Shown here: positions 11,667 to 23,882 of the stretch, one piece after another
Numbering within the stretch: the stretch's first letter is position 1
Layout of the letters: every line of letters starts with the position of its first letter
NCBI GenBank assembly: GCA_003049435.1
Contig: PYSQ01000052.1
Coordinates: 1-64,000 of the forward strand
Direction of reading: 5' to 3'
DNA: 64,000 bases
Source: Nakataea oryzae
Lineage: Eukaryota; Ascomycota; Sordariomycetes; Magnaporthales; Magnaporthaceae
Made by a program: the position numbers and the translations under genes
The notes under the pieces: model-generated
The model's database searches: none
Seen by the model: the letters and a program-made list of their open reading frames with translations, nothing else
Told to the model about the DNA's origin: nothing

Positions 11667-13809
11667 TCAGACTAGCTCCACATAAAGGAGGAGCTTCTCG
11701 TTGCGGCTCAGGGCGACATCCAGGTCGTTGTTGCTGATCATGCTCAGCTTGCCACCTGTTGCCTCGTCCTTGTACGAGAGCTGAACCTCGTCAGAGGGTT
11801 GGATCCTGAGCCTCTCCCTGATCTTGTCGTGAAGTTCCCGGTAAGGAATGTCGGATGAGACCCTAATGGCGATCAGGTCTCCGTTGTAGCTCAGCTTCAC
11901 CTTCATCATTGCGCCTGCCTGCGTGATGCCTGGCGAGAGTGATGCCTGAGATGGTTGAGAGATTGACGAGGTTTGGCGGAGCATTCCTGGCTGGTTCCTC
12001 TGCGCTGTTGGACCACCGTAGCCATTGCCGTTACCGTTGAGGTTGTTCCGGGACGACTTTCGAGAAGCGCCGTTCATGGGCGAATCGGTCGAAGAGCGTT
12101 GTGAACCGCCAGACATCCTGTACTCGTCTTGACCGGTGGGGTCCATCTCGTAGTCGCCTTCCCTCGGGTTGAAAAACTGGCGGACAAGGTTGCAACGAGA
12201 GATGTATGTGGGTTGCGCAAGCAGATTCTTGACATAGGCATCCAGGTTGTGTAGACGCCCTTCCGTTATGGCATCGGTGACGTAATTAACGGGTCCTGGC
12301 ATATAGGGAAGGGTGCGTTTCTGATCACCAGTGTTGCCTGCCTCGGCGGGGAACTCGGTAAGCAGTGCGATCTGGAAATCGTAGAAGTCCTCGTAGTATC
12401 GCGAAAGCTCGTAGTGACGTCCGTCCTCAAGGACCGCCTCGATGACGAACCAGTACTTCTCCTCGGCGAAGCAGTAGCGGGGTATACTGGCCGAGATGGG
12501 AGCGAACAGCTTGGAGGAAGAGGAGTTGGGTGAGTATGCGTTCTGCTGAGGTTGCGGTTGTTGCATCATGTTCTTCTGTGGACTGTAAGGTCCTTGTTGC
12601 TGCTGGAGAGGTTGCGGGGAAGGGAGAGGCTGCTGTGGCTGTTGCCGCCGGCCCAGAGGCCACCTGGTTAGCCACACGACACTCGGCAACAAAGCATATC
12701 AAAGACTCCTCTGGGCACACAGAAACCGTAGAGTGTTCACTTACAGGCTTGCCGTTTGGCTGGCCTTGGCTCGTGCGGTTGTCGCCGGGCTGCAGGCTCA
12801 TACGGTCCATGCCCTGCTCCAGAGACTGCGGGGCGCCCCCAACCTCGAACTTGCCTAGCGTGATGCTGCTGTTCTTGTAGTCCGCGGCCATCTTCTTCCA
12901 CTCCTCGACTCTTGGGATGCCAGCCCTCCGAACGGCATTCTCGGGATCGGGGACTGGCGTGTTGGAGGCCATATCTCGGATTTCGATAAAGGACACGGGG
13001 ATCAAACCGGGGCCGCCCAGCCTACCAATGGGCTTTGCGACAAACCATTCGGGATTCGACTGGGCAATTACTATGATGGCCTCGCCGGCCTGAGCCTGCA
13101 GCTCGTCGGCGCGCTCGGCCTGGAAATCGTACATGACGATGCCGTAGACCATGGCGCCCGACTTGCCACCCGACTTGGAGTTGCGCTGGCTCTGTGCCGG
13201 TGTTGTGGCGGTTGTTGTCGACGTTTCGGCGTATCCTGAATCATTGTCTGGGTTCTTGGGCGATCCCCCTTGCGAGGCCTCGGACTGGGTGCTGTCCCTC
13301 TCTGTGCGGCCAAGGGCCTGAAAGAATGCGACAGGCACCAGGCCGCGGGCATCCGGTAGTGCGGGATTGCAAGCCTCGTACCAGTCCTGATCGTGCTCGC
13401 GTCCTATCACATGAAAGAAGTCTCCACGCGAGAAGCTGAGTTCTTGGTCCGACCGCGCCTCGTAGTCGTAGAGAGCCCGGATTACCTGGAAAGGGGATCC
13501 CCGACAGTCAGCGGATTCTCCTACTCCTCCCCCGGCAGAGCAGGAGTGGACGCTAGGGGGGACTAAAAGAAATATAAACGACGGATGCGGGTGCCGACAA
13601 GAATCCGGACAATCCGCGGCATGAAGAGAGGGAGGTTTTGGGCGGGGGGTCCAGCCAAACAAGCGGGCGCCCGATTCGAGAGGGCATGGTTCGTGACTAA
13701 CCTTCTTGGGTGGAACAATGGCAACCGCTGACTTGGGAGCGATAGAGATCTGAGGCTGCTTGTCCTTGTCGCCCTTCATTGATCGCCGTAGGGCCTTGAA
13801 AACACGCAT
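11667..13809 (-). CDS. BEM1: Bem1/Scd2-type polarity scaffold (SH3-SH3-PX-PB1)
   Basis: Scaffold linking Cdc42, its exchange factor and PAK kinases at sites of polarised growth; in filamentous fungi the family also supports NADPH oxidase function. Exons 13702-13809, 12745-13485 and 11667-12638 join in phase, giving 606 residues. SH3-1 is about residues 37-95 (begins VIRALYDYEA), SH3-2 about 148-206 (GIVMYDFQAE to GLIPVSFIEI), PX about 335-440 (RYYEDFYDFQ), PB1 about 525-606. A Gln/Pro-rich linker lies at the start of exon 3. Intron 2 is ambiguous: the AG nearest the GGCTAAC branch site gives the wrong phase, so I used the CAG at 12639-12641, which restores the PX frame. Family call is firm. 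Confidence 0.93.
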
Positions 13810-16800
13810 AACTGTCAGTCTCGAGAGCAGCTTCTAGATTGTATGGTTCCAATCCCAGCCGACACGGGCAATGACTCGGGTGAGAGCCTTCGTGGACGGG
13901 CGAGTTTGCTCAACTCCGAGCGGGGAAACATGGGAGCAACAAGTTAAAGGGATGGAGTGCGGCGGCGGGCGGTCTCGAGGAGGGGGAGGGGTAATAAGCC
14001 AGCCGGGAACAAGCGAGTGACTATGTAGGGAGTTCCAGAAAGGGTACGTGTGTCTGTATGCGTGTATGGATTTGGCCAGGCGAGAGACAGGAGGCCAGTG
14101 GCTTGAGGCTGAGAGACTGCGAGAATACGGGTGGATGCGACAGGAGGAGGGCAGCGGCTGGGGGAGGGCAAAGGAAGGACAGTACAGGCAGGCTCGCACG
14201 CAATCTCGGCGACGCCTCTCACGGGCTGCGCACGCCGGCCAGCCTTGGCGGGATTTGATGACGCACCTTCATGTTGGTGATCGGGGGGCCTTCCGGCTGG
14301 GCGGGCTGGCGAGAAACGGGATGGACGCCAGGGGATTGAGGCAGGATGAGGCGCTCGCGTTACGCCGACTGAGGGTGTGTCTTCCGGCCGGGTGACTCCG
14401 TGTGGCCGAGGCGGTTCGTGGGTGCGACAGGGCGCTGGGGCGGGAGTTGCGGCCTTGTGTTGCGTTCGTTGCTGGAATCAGGCCGCTGACTGTTGCCTCG
14501 TCGCAATTTAAATTTGGTGTTGCGCCAGGGCTCGCTCAGCCAGAGCAGGACGGCGACAGAAAATGGGGGCGTGCCAAGGGCGGCGGCGGCGGTTGGCAGA
14601 AGCAATGCGATGCGAGGCGGCTGTCGCGATTCAGGTTCGCTTCTTGTTCTTGTCCCTCTTTTTTTTCTCTTTGCCCTCGTCCGTCGAAAGCGGTTGCAGG
14701 CGTGGCGCGCGCTGTCGGCTCTCTTTCTTCCTTGCTGTTTTGTGCTGGGTTGCTGCTATTGCCGAATACCGCAGCGGCGGAGAGTGGGCTGTCGTTAAGT
14801 GGTGGGCGTTCTTTGTTCTCTCGGCGGCTCGTGCCCTGGGCTGCTGTCGTCACAAGGCACCCCCCGTGTTGCGCAGGCTCTCTCGACTGGGAGGCGGTGC
14901 AGCGGACTAGGTCACAGGCGTGACCTGTGGCGGACTTTGGTCGCGTCGGCAGGCGGGATTCGCAGTCGTCCTCGTGGTCGCTGGGTGCTTGTCAGCAGCG
15001 TCGTGGGTGCATGCAAAGCGGCGGACGTGCGAGCCGGTGCGTGCGAGGGGAGGCAAAAGGATTAAGAGGAAATAGGAGGGGGGAGGACGGGGGTGGTGAA
15101 GGACATGGATTGCGCGGGCGGGGCTCCAATCTGGATTAGAGTGCCAAAGTCTGAACCGGAGCGCGTGCAGGGACGGGAGTCGCAACCAGCAGCGGTTGGG
15201 GCGTGCAAGGATGCAACTCTAGGTACCAGCCCATGGAGGCCCTACCCACCGCGTTATGGAGTCGAGGTACTGCCGCCATTTTAGGAGCTTTTGTGGGTGC
15301 CCGCTTGCCGCAGGCATTGAGCTCATCAATGGGCCACGCGCTAGACCAGACGGGCTAGCCCAGCCCAGCCTGCGTCCAGCCTGGAAGCGGGCGCTGCGCC
15401 GAGCGGCGGCCGCACGCAGGCCCCGCAGCTGCTTGCGACCATTTGATGCGACCGACTCGACCATTACGGAGTTTGCGGCCATGCTTTGCAACGTCACGCC
15501 CCAGGCAGGCCCCTCGCGCACTCGAGAGAGGCCGACGCCCACCTCGGTGAGCCATCATGTACATACAGTACAACAGCACACGCAGCGCGGGGCGCATCCA
15601 CCCTCCATCCACGCGAAGACTGCCACAAACACGGCAGCACACTCCGCGCCTGTGCGGACGGCTGGTGGTGGGCTGGGCTGGAGGGGAGCGAATGGAAACC
15701 AGTCCAAGACCAAAGGTGCGGCGCAAGCGCGCCAGGGAGGGGTGGATGAACAGCCATGGTTGGTCTCTGGGCCCCAGGGTCGTTGCGCCGCTCGGACCAG
15801 CCGGCGCCCTTGTTTCCCTGAGGGGCCCCGAGAGGGTGGTGTGGAGGCCAGCAAAAGACGGGAAAAAAGAAAAGAAAAAAGAAAAGAAAAAGACTCAGAG
15901 GAGCCGCCGGGGACCTGGACCGCCAGGCCTGTGCTCCCACTGCGCTGGAGCGGCTGGGCTCCCGGAGACAGCCGGGGCCGCCATTGACCACTCCTTGACA
16001 GGTCTTGCATAAGTACACACCCTCCTGCACGCGCCTGCCATGGGAGGCAACGCCGTGCAGCCAGAAGCAAAGGGCGAAAGGAGCTCTGGTGTCGCATTTG
16101 ATATCGTTTCTTGCTTGTGTCGACAAGAGGGTTCGTTTGGACGCCTGTCCCGTCTGTCGCACCCCCCGTTTTGCGGCAGGGCAGCCTAGAGGCCGGCGGA
16201 CGCTTGAGCGCAGCCCAGGCTGCATTACTACTGCTGTGGCCGTCTTTGTATGTATGTGTTGTTTGCTCGCTTCCGAAGGTGCCAGTGAAGCGTCCGGCGC
16301 GAGCTGAGCTGGGCCGATTTAGGCGCCCGCCTCTAGAACGACCGAGATGCCATAGCAAGCCGCAAGCTACCGAGCCAGACAACGAAGCCATGCAGTGTGG
16401 CCGCCCAGGCATCATTCCACAATCCATATTCCCGGCTGTATCAAGAGGTGCTCTGTCGACGCTAGTGTGGGCTTGGTGGGCGATGCGGCATAGGTAAGGG
16501 GGCTAACTCCAACGTTGGTTAGATCACACACAGGTGAATGAGTCCACTGGCGCCCACCAGCCGAACCGACCCTCTAATTAGTCCGGCTGCCCAGCTGCCC
16601 AGCTGCGGTGCGTGCAGCCTGCGGGGACTGGCTTCCAAACTCGGGAGGCCCCCTGTCCTTCCTTTCTTTTTTTCTCTCCCTGTTCTTCGTTCTTCCCTTT
16701 TCTTTCCCTTGGACGGATGTAACTCCGGGGAGGGCGAATAGGAATATCGACCCAACCGAGGACGCCTTGCATGGCGGTATTCGCAATGCCGCTGTGCGTC

Positions 16801-19800
16801 TGATACGATGCCCCTGGATGGGTGGGTAGACCTGCACAGCTGTCGCCCATGGTCGGGGAAGAAGTCCCGGATCAAATGATGGGAAACAACGGGCGGCTGC
16901 TGCAGCTACAGTCAGGAGCCAGCCCATGCAGGGGCCAGTCAGGCAGCCTCGGTGCGAGAAGACGCCGTCGCCGCGACCGTCCCCGGCAGTTCAGCCCGCG
17001 ATGGCCCCAGTCTGCGCAGTAAGCCGCCAGGGCCAGGGCCAGGGCCAACCCCGGAAGGATTGGAGCCACTGCATGACCTGCTAGCTGCATGGCGACGGGC
17101 AACTCTAGACCAGGTGGTGCGTGCCCACTCATCGGGCGAAGGCCAGCGATTTCCAGACTCGAGCCCATCATTGATGTACCCAAGGTGCCCCGGCTGGGGC
17201 AGGTCATTTTTTTCTCCCCTTGATTGTGCTAGCTCGCCTGCGGTCCAGCTACGCAGACATCGGCCAAGGTTCGAGTCAAGCTCACGATCCAATCGTCATC
17301 TCGAGCCTGAACTGCCAAGCTTTCGTTGGTGGCACGGAATCCGGTGGTCGGCCGAAGCTTTTCTAACGCGACCGTCACCTGTGCCCTTTGCCTCTGGGAT
17401 CCATGGATGAAATAGTGCGCGCGGGGGCGATATGAGACAATGACGCCTGCTGCCCATTCCATCCCATCTCCTTGTGGGCCATGTGTGTTGGGCGGCTGGG
17501 GCGGCCGCCGGAGATCGAGATGGCCGGTCCAAGATCAATGGCCGTCTCGAAACAAGCGCTAGCACCCTGCCCGCTTCCCCCCTCCTTCTCGGGGCTACTC
17601 TTGCGCACGCATTATGGCTGGCGAAGGCGCATTGCTGCTTTGTCGCAAGTTTGGCACACCCAGGCTATGGTGCCGAAGGAATGTTGGCAGCCAAGGGATC
17701 TGGGATCGGGCACACACATACACAGGTACCTAGAACTGGCCAGCCCTGGAGGCCCCTGCATGGTCTGTCTTCCCCGAGGACAAGGGCCGCATGCTGGACT
17801 GGATCCATGTGGGACGCTTGCCTCTCGCCTCCGTCTCTGTCAAGGCCCAGGTCCCTGCCACAGTCGTCAAAAACCGTCCCGTCATGGGCATACGGAGACA
17901 CGGCCGGGTTTGTTAGGGCAGAGTATGTACCCTAAGTACAGGCACGCTTCCCCAGGCCAGGGGCTGGACCTGTCAATGGTGTGGTGCGCACCAAGTCCCG
18001 AGCGCAAATACTACCACCCAGCACGCAAACGAGGCCAGCCATGTCATGTTGACCCCTCGGGACGAAGTTTAAGGATGGGCAGTGGGACCGACTGGCGAAA
18101 GCAGGCCGACTGGTGTCGATCGAGGCCTCATCCTGGCCTAGCGCTCCGTCGGCACTGCAGAAATCAGCCGCATCCCAGCGAGCGAGTTGGTTGCACCCCA
18201 GCCCGGCGACAGGCGGCTCTCTCCAGGATCCAGCAAGAGTTACCTCGATCCTCAACCAGGCCCTGGCAGCAGCATCGGTGATCGATCTCTGGATAGGCCT
18301 TCCCAATGGACGACCGCCCTCCTGCTCTGACGGTGCGGCCGTCAGCCCTCGCACAGGCTAAGCAAGAGAAGAGTCAAGACTCTCGGCTACAGCATGGCGC
18401 GGCGGATGGGGCGCCAATAACGGCCGACCACCCAGCACTACCACCGACGGGCAACGGTGGTATCCAGAGGCGAAACAACCTTGGCCGCAAGCGCCTTTGG
18501 TGGCCCGGCGGCCTAGCGCGCGCGTGGCTTTCCGCGAAACACTTTGCTCCTCCCGACGAAAGCCGGGCATTTCTAGCGCCGCCGAGCATGGCGTCGCTTT
18601 GCGTTTGGCCCCAATCCTCTTCTGCCCTCCCACCTGAAGTTGAGCCTAGCCCTCGACTGAATCAATTTTGCGCACATGGAAAACATCGGACTGGAGGACG
18701 TGATTGCGCGTCTCGCCTTGATTGCGCTAGGCGGGGCCACGGATTCGCTCCCGGCGCCCGAGTTTGACCCAGTCCCAGCCGCTCGGGGCACATTTTGCGT
18801 CGTGCATGCAGAATAAACGGAATTGAACCGGGGCGGAACCACTATAAGGTGGGTTCTGGAGACGACGCTGTCGCGACAGGGCTGTCCAGCATTCATTTGT
18901 TTGTGCTTGTATGCCTGTGCCATGGCATAACTGAACTAGCTGGGGAGGCATCGAGAGACAGCAAAAGAAAGAAAAAAAGAAAGAAAAAAAATACAAGTGC
19001 CGAGAGTTGCAGCCGAGGGTTGAGGCTTTGCCCCTCCAAAGGAAAAACCCAAAGCAAATCAGCCAACCCGACAAGAGTGATCAAACCATTCATTATCAAC
19101 GGGCATAAAAAAAGGAAGGAGAAAAAAAGAAACAGGGGTGCACACGCGGCAGGAAGGGGCAGGGGTCCCTTTGAAGCCATTCTATTCTGGAACATCAATC
19201 CCCGCGTGCTGTCGTTCCCGAATCATGCTGCGATCACCGCGAAGATCACTTGGTTGGCGCGTGGTTGGCCCCGCCGCCCGCTGCCCAATGCAAGGGGGCT
19301 GGCCTCTGCGCGTCCTTCGTCGGGCTCCCGCTTGGAGAAAGAGGCGGGGCCCGCTGCTGGGAGCGAGAGCCATTGTGTGCGCGCGCAGGTTCATGCCCCC
19401 ATCCCCATCCCTGCCCCTCTCCAGCCCATGCTCCCCCCTCCCTCCCGCCGCCCAGGATTGTCGAGGCATCGCTCTTGGAGTCTGCGACGCGGCCAGTCGT
19501 TCACGTGCAAATCCGGCAGATGGCGGTTGTCTTTGTCTTCCCTCCCTTCTCCGGGCGCTGCCTAGAGGCTCCCGAGCTGCTCACGTCGGCTGCCGCTTTC
19601 ATCTTGTTTCTTTTTGGCACGCATCCCCCACTGATGACCCAAAAATAACAACATAGACTCATGTGCCAGGTCCGATCCCGGGAGCGAAAACGACAGGACC
19701 CGAACATGTACAGAGTGCAGTCGCGGAAACGGGCTTGTGTCGTACGCAGGAACGGCGGGCTGCATACGTTAGCATGGCGCCGTGGAATAGGCCGGGTTTA

Positions 19801-21369
19801 CGTAGCAGGAGGCCGCCCTGTCGGCGCGGATGTACAGAGAGTTGTCTCAGACATCGCGGTCCCCCTTGCAGTACGGCTTGGTGGAGTGCGCCACTGTTTC
19901 CTCCGCACATCTCTCGTCCAGCCCATTATGAGAAAAATATATATACAAAAGGTACAAGGTTGGCAATGCACTGGACACTTGTCAACAACGGGAGAGCTAC
20001 TTAGGCAACACGGCCTTGGTTGTTTTTAGCTCGGTATAACATGGTCTTTCCCATTGGATGCCCTATTCATGTCGTGTGCTGAACCCGGTCAGTCCAAGTG
20101 ACCTCCAGAACGGTGCACCGCCGCGGTGTCGTCGGTGTCCTCATGCCACGCAAGCCCGACCCTCATCATTGCGCCCCCAAAGCTCTGGAGCAGAAAGAGA
20201 GAAAAACCAAGCACGAACGAAAAGAAAAAAGAGAAGAAAAAAGAGAAGAAAAAAGAGAAGAAAAAAGACAGAAAGAGCCAGCATGTGATTCCAAATCCTA
20301 CCCACTCTGGGCCGCCGTTCAATGCCTTATCTATCTCCCTGGTCCGGCTCCCTTTCGTTCCGATAGCCAGCGCCTGCTTGTGAAACTGGACATGTCTCCG
20401 AAACATGGAGGGGTCCCGACGCCTACTAGCTGCCGGGGGCTGCTGGTTGTGCTATAGTGTCGCCCGCTCGAAGAATGTTCTCGATCAATCAATCGTCGTG
20501 CAGGGACGGCCCGACTTCTGACCCAACTGCGACCCTGCTGCTTTTATTGACATTAATCCAAAGCCTGTTAATACCCCGGAGCCGACATCATGACGAAACA
20601 TTTCATGATGGATTTGCCGCTACAGACAAACTATCCAGCTATTGCGTAGAGACAGAAGAGCCGACTCCAGCTTCAGTAGACGATAAAACTCCTATACCTC
20701 CTTTCCAAGACCTATAAGGAAGTTGCCTCGAGACCAACTCCATAACCCTGCTTGGTTTTTTCCCTTCCACCCCCCCGAACCAAAACGCCACCCATATACC
20801 AGTTGCCCAGGATCAGCTAACCTCGCAAGTATCATCCAGTTCCAAGCTCAGCCGAACGCGCAAAAGAAGAAAAGACGCCTAGGATACATGTCCAGCCCCA
20901 AGCCGGACCAGATGGCTAGAAACAAAAACCCCGCGTGTTTCCCCGCCATCCCGCATTAGTCGTGCCAATACATTGATTGACAGTAGACTTCGAGCCCCGT
21001 TCGTGAGGTTACTGGGTGGGGTTCGACGTTAGATGTGAGAGAAGTGCGTAGATACGAAGAACGGGTGTCTGGTGTCAGACTAGGTCGAAAGACGGCGGGG
21101 TCGGGAGAATTCGGATCACGGGTACTCCCGCCGTGCCTGACGTGTGACAATCGTCCGGATAATGACACGTGAAGGGAAGGCTCTGAATCTCGACATATAG
21201 TGAACGCAAGGATCCAAGGCGGGCCGACTCTTGTCGTCACCGAAAACCGCGTTCGTGTCGGCGGGGTGCCGTTGGGGCAGGGCGCTGGACGATGTAGATT
21301 ATTGGGATGGGTATAATGCAAATAAGAATGAGAATGAAAACGTTGGTGTCTGGTGGGATAGGGCCGGTG
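13810..21369. other. 7.5 kb gene desert
   Basis: No frame here carries a recognisable domain, and the longer ones (for instance around 15494-16427 and 17472-18281) overlap each other on both strands and are rich in Arg, Pro, Cys and Trp, as expected from random GC-rich DNA. Contents: upstream region of BEM1; poly-purine tracts at about 15850-15900, 18957-18992, 19108-19135 and 20190-20285; a GGGCCA triplet repeat near 17030-17050; a 12-bp tandem repeat at 20224-20270. No AT-rich repeat-induced point mutation signature, no tRNA or rRNA seen. An unannotated non-coding RNA or a very intron-rich gene cannot be excluded. Confidence 0.6.
20224..20270 (+). repeat. 12-bp tandem repeat, about 3.9 copies
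   Basis: Unit GAAAAAAGAGAA repeated in perfect register three times followed by a partial fourth copy, inside a longer A/G-only stretch. Confidence 0.95.
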
Positions 21370-23108
21370 TCAAATCTGGCCTTTGATATCAACTCTACGG
21401 AAGGCCTCTTTCCTGGCGTTGTCGAAGAGCTGGCCAGCCTTCCCGGAAAGGAAGGCGATGTGATCAGCGCGCTCATCGAGCAGGTCTTGGCCGTTGTTGT
21501 CGATGATGAATTGCACAGCCTCGGCATCGGATTCGAAGCCCAGTTCCTCAGTGATAAATCGGAGTTTCACGTCAGGCTTGTATCTATGCGGACCGGTTAT
21601 GTTAGCTGATAGATTCCGAGATTCAACTGTGCTGGCAATGAGTCTTATTCTGCAGCAACTTACGCTTTGCAAATGTTGCACAATGCAGCTAGGCGTTCAC
21701 GACCGACAAACATGTCCATCAGATAGGCACCCATATTGGGCGTGTCCAGGTAAAGCTGAAAAAACCGATGGTAGTTTCCAAGGGCCAGGGCAGAGCGCAC
21801 GTTCAAGGCATGCTTGATCGGGCGCTCCTCTTTCTCTGCTGTTGTTAGATCCGCCATGGCGTCGTTCAGGGCTGAACGGTTGGCAGTGTGGATGAAGTAT
21901 AGGATACGATACGCTTTGAACTCGAGGGGGTTTCCTTTCAGGCCCAGCTGGTACAGGGCACGCAGCTGGGTCTGGCATTGGTTATACTCACCCAGGTCCC
22001 CCTTTTCCAAAGCGATTCGGGCATGGATTTCATAGACGGAAACGGTGAACTCATTCTTGATGCGCTGCACGGTGAGGTCCTGACGCATCGACTTGAACTG
22101 ATCGCAGATGTATGCGTAGTTCGACTCCCTCCTCCACTTCTTCTTGAGGAGTTCGAGCGTCTGCTGGAGGACTGCCTGCGGACGCACATTCGAGGCCACG
22201 GGCGGTGCTGTCAGGCGGAGGTAGCGCTTCTCCAGTGTCTGGCTAGTTCCCACAATAGGACCATCGGATGGAGGCGGGCTCGGCGACCGGTACGTTGACT
22301 TGTAACCCCCATCGAATCGGCGTTGGCGCTTCTCCAGTTGTTTCTGGAACTTACTCATGCTCTTGCTGGATGAATCGTCCGAGGCTGAGCGCTTATCAGG
22401 CGACGAATACGTGACACGGCTCTCCAGCCCGCTGTTCCCCTTGGCACTTTGCCACGGCGGGACCCCAGAGCTCGCATCAGTGGACATGTCGCTCGACTTC
22501 CGCTTCTTCTGCGTCGGCGTGGCCACACTCCAGGGGTCCTTGGGCAAGGCGACCGTCGTGGACATCAGCGAGGCCAGCCGTTCCCGCTTAATCAGCTCCT
22601 GGGGGAGAGGCATCTTGTCCCAGTCCATAGTGTACATAACACCATTCTGGTGTGCTTGGGAGATGGTATCCTTCAGCTTCGCCTCCATTTCGGCGCGGTC
22701 AACCGTGTGGTCCATGTTGTCGGGCATGAAGGATCTAGCCACATATTGCCTGACTGAGATGGGCCAGTCGATTTTCTTGGACTGTTCTGCCGCGGGAGCA
22801 CTACTAGCGGCCGAGGCCCCTCCGGTTTGCGCGCCGTACGGGGTTTGCGCCGTCGAATATTGGGGTTGTGTAGGGGCTACAGATCCGAAGGACTGACGGA
22901 CGGCGACGGGAGTGTAGGCTGGAGCCGGGGATGCTGAGCGAGACGGCGCGACCGTGATCAGCTGACGTTTCCCGGGCGGCGAACCCAAGGGCTTGAAGCC
23001 CGAATCTGCTTAGAGCAGGGGAGTAAACTTACCAACTGGATAGGAAGGATATGCGGTCGGCGCAGCGGCCTGGCTCCATGCGTTGGGCATCATATTTGCG
23101 GTCGACAT
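21370..23108 (-). CDS. THP3: THP3-like SAC3/GANP domain protein
   Basis: Homologue of yeast Thp3 and animal LENG8, SAC3/GANP-family proteins linked to transcription elongation and mRNA processing with a PCI partner. Exons 23033-23108, 21664-23005 and 21583-21370 fit in phase, giving 543 residues. The first 280 residues are low-complexity, with a short conserved helix around the MPDNMDHTVDRAEMEAKL region. The SAC3/GANP helical domain starts near EKRYLRLT and contains YAYICDQFKSMRQDLTVQRI and YEIHARIALEKGD, typical of the family. The small last exon completes the winged-helix end. I chose the MSTANMM start at 23108; an upstream in-frame ATG exists but adds an unlike N-terminus. Divergent from VPS36. 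Confidence 0.9.
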
Positions 23109-23882
23109 CCGCTGAGCGTGGGGAGGAGGAACGGCTCCAGAGTTAGCAAATGGGGAAGGGATAAAGAAAAAGGCGTGCTTCGAATGAAAGCGAAGGCGAG
23201 GAGGTCTTATCACGGCGGACAAGGCTCGCGAATACAACGGCGGGATGCAGTGCGAGTTGGGTGCCCTGGAAGGTGTGCTTCGTCGGGGTTTGGCAATGAG
23301 GAGCGCGAGTGTTGGGTGAGCGAAATACTAGGGCAACTTAAACCTGACAGGAGGATGGTGGTCAAATGCGCGGTGAAGTTAGACCTAATGCCTCCGGTTG
23401 GCTTGTGTGTGGGGGGGAGACGAAAGGAGGGAAGCAGGAAGGTTGGGAGGCTGCCTGAGCCACCATTCGTTAACCTTTTGTCTTACATAAGCGCCCGGAG
23501 CTAATCACTTCATTTCATTTCATTTCGGACATGGATGCATTTCCGCCGTGGCGATGCAGGCGGGCGCTTGGACCACAAAGAGAGACGTGGTCCATGCTCG
23601 GCCGCCCACGCGCCCTGGAGCCCAGACCACAGGGAGCACGGGGTGTCTTTTTGCAGGTAGGGAGGAGCACACGCGCCAGAGACTAGGCCGAAACAGGCAC
23701 CTGGCCCTTGGCTCTGCCCAGCCTGATTGGCAGCGGGGAGGAGCGACGTCAGTCCGCGGCGACCCCTCGACGGCCAGGCGAGGCCCTCACGCAGCCAGAG
23801 TCGAGGCGAAGCCGGATTGCAGCCCACGCCGCGTTGTTTCCCGGAATAGCCACGCCGCCGTACTCCCAGCCAGAAATGCCGG
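23109..23882. other. Divergent promoter of THP3 and VPS36
   Basis: 774 bp shared between two divergent genes. GC-rich, with a short (CATTT)n-like run near 23511-23526. No gene seen. Confidence 0.6.

Noticed and set aside
15494..16427. Two overlapping 240-290 codon minus-strand frames in the gene desert
   Set aside because: They overlap in different frames, include a poly-Phe stretch from a purine tract, and show no domain.
17472..18281. 269-codon plus-strand frame
   Set aside because: Composition Pro/Arg/His/Cys-rich, no homology that I recognise, overlapped by frames on both strands.
18800..18870. tRNA-like sequence (minus strand GGTTCAATTCC)
   Set aside because: The T-loop-like word is present but the T stem pairs only three bases, and I found no acceptor or D arm.
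20089..20406. Phe/Ser-rich minus-strand frame
   Set aside because: Antisense of the 12-bp purine repeat; low complexity only.
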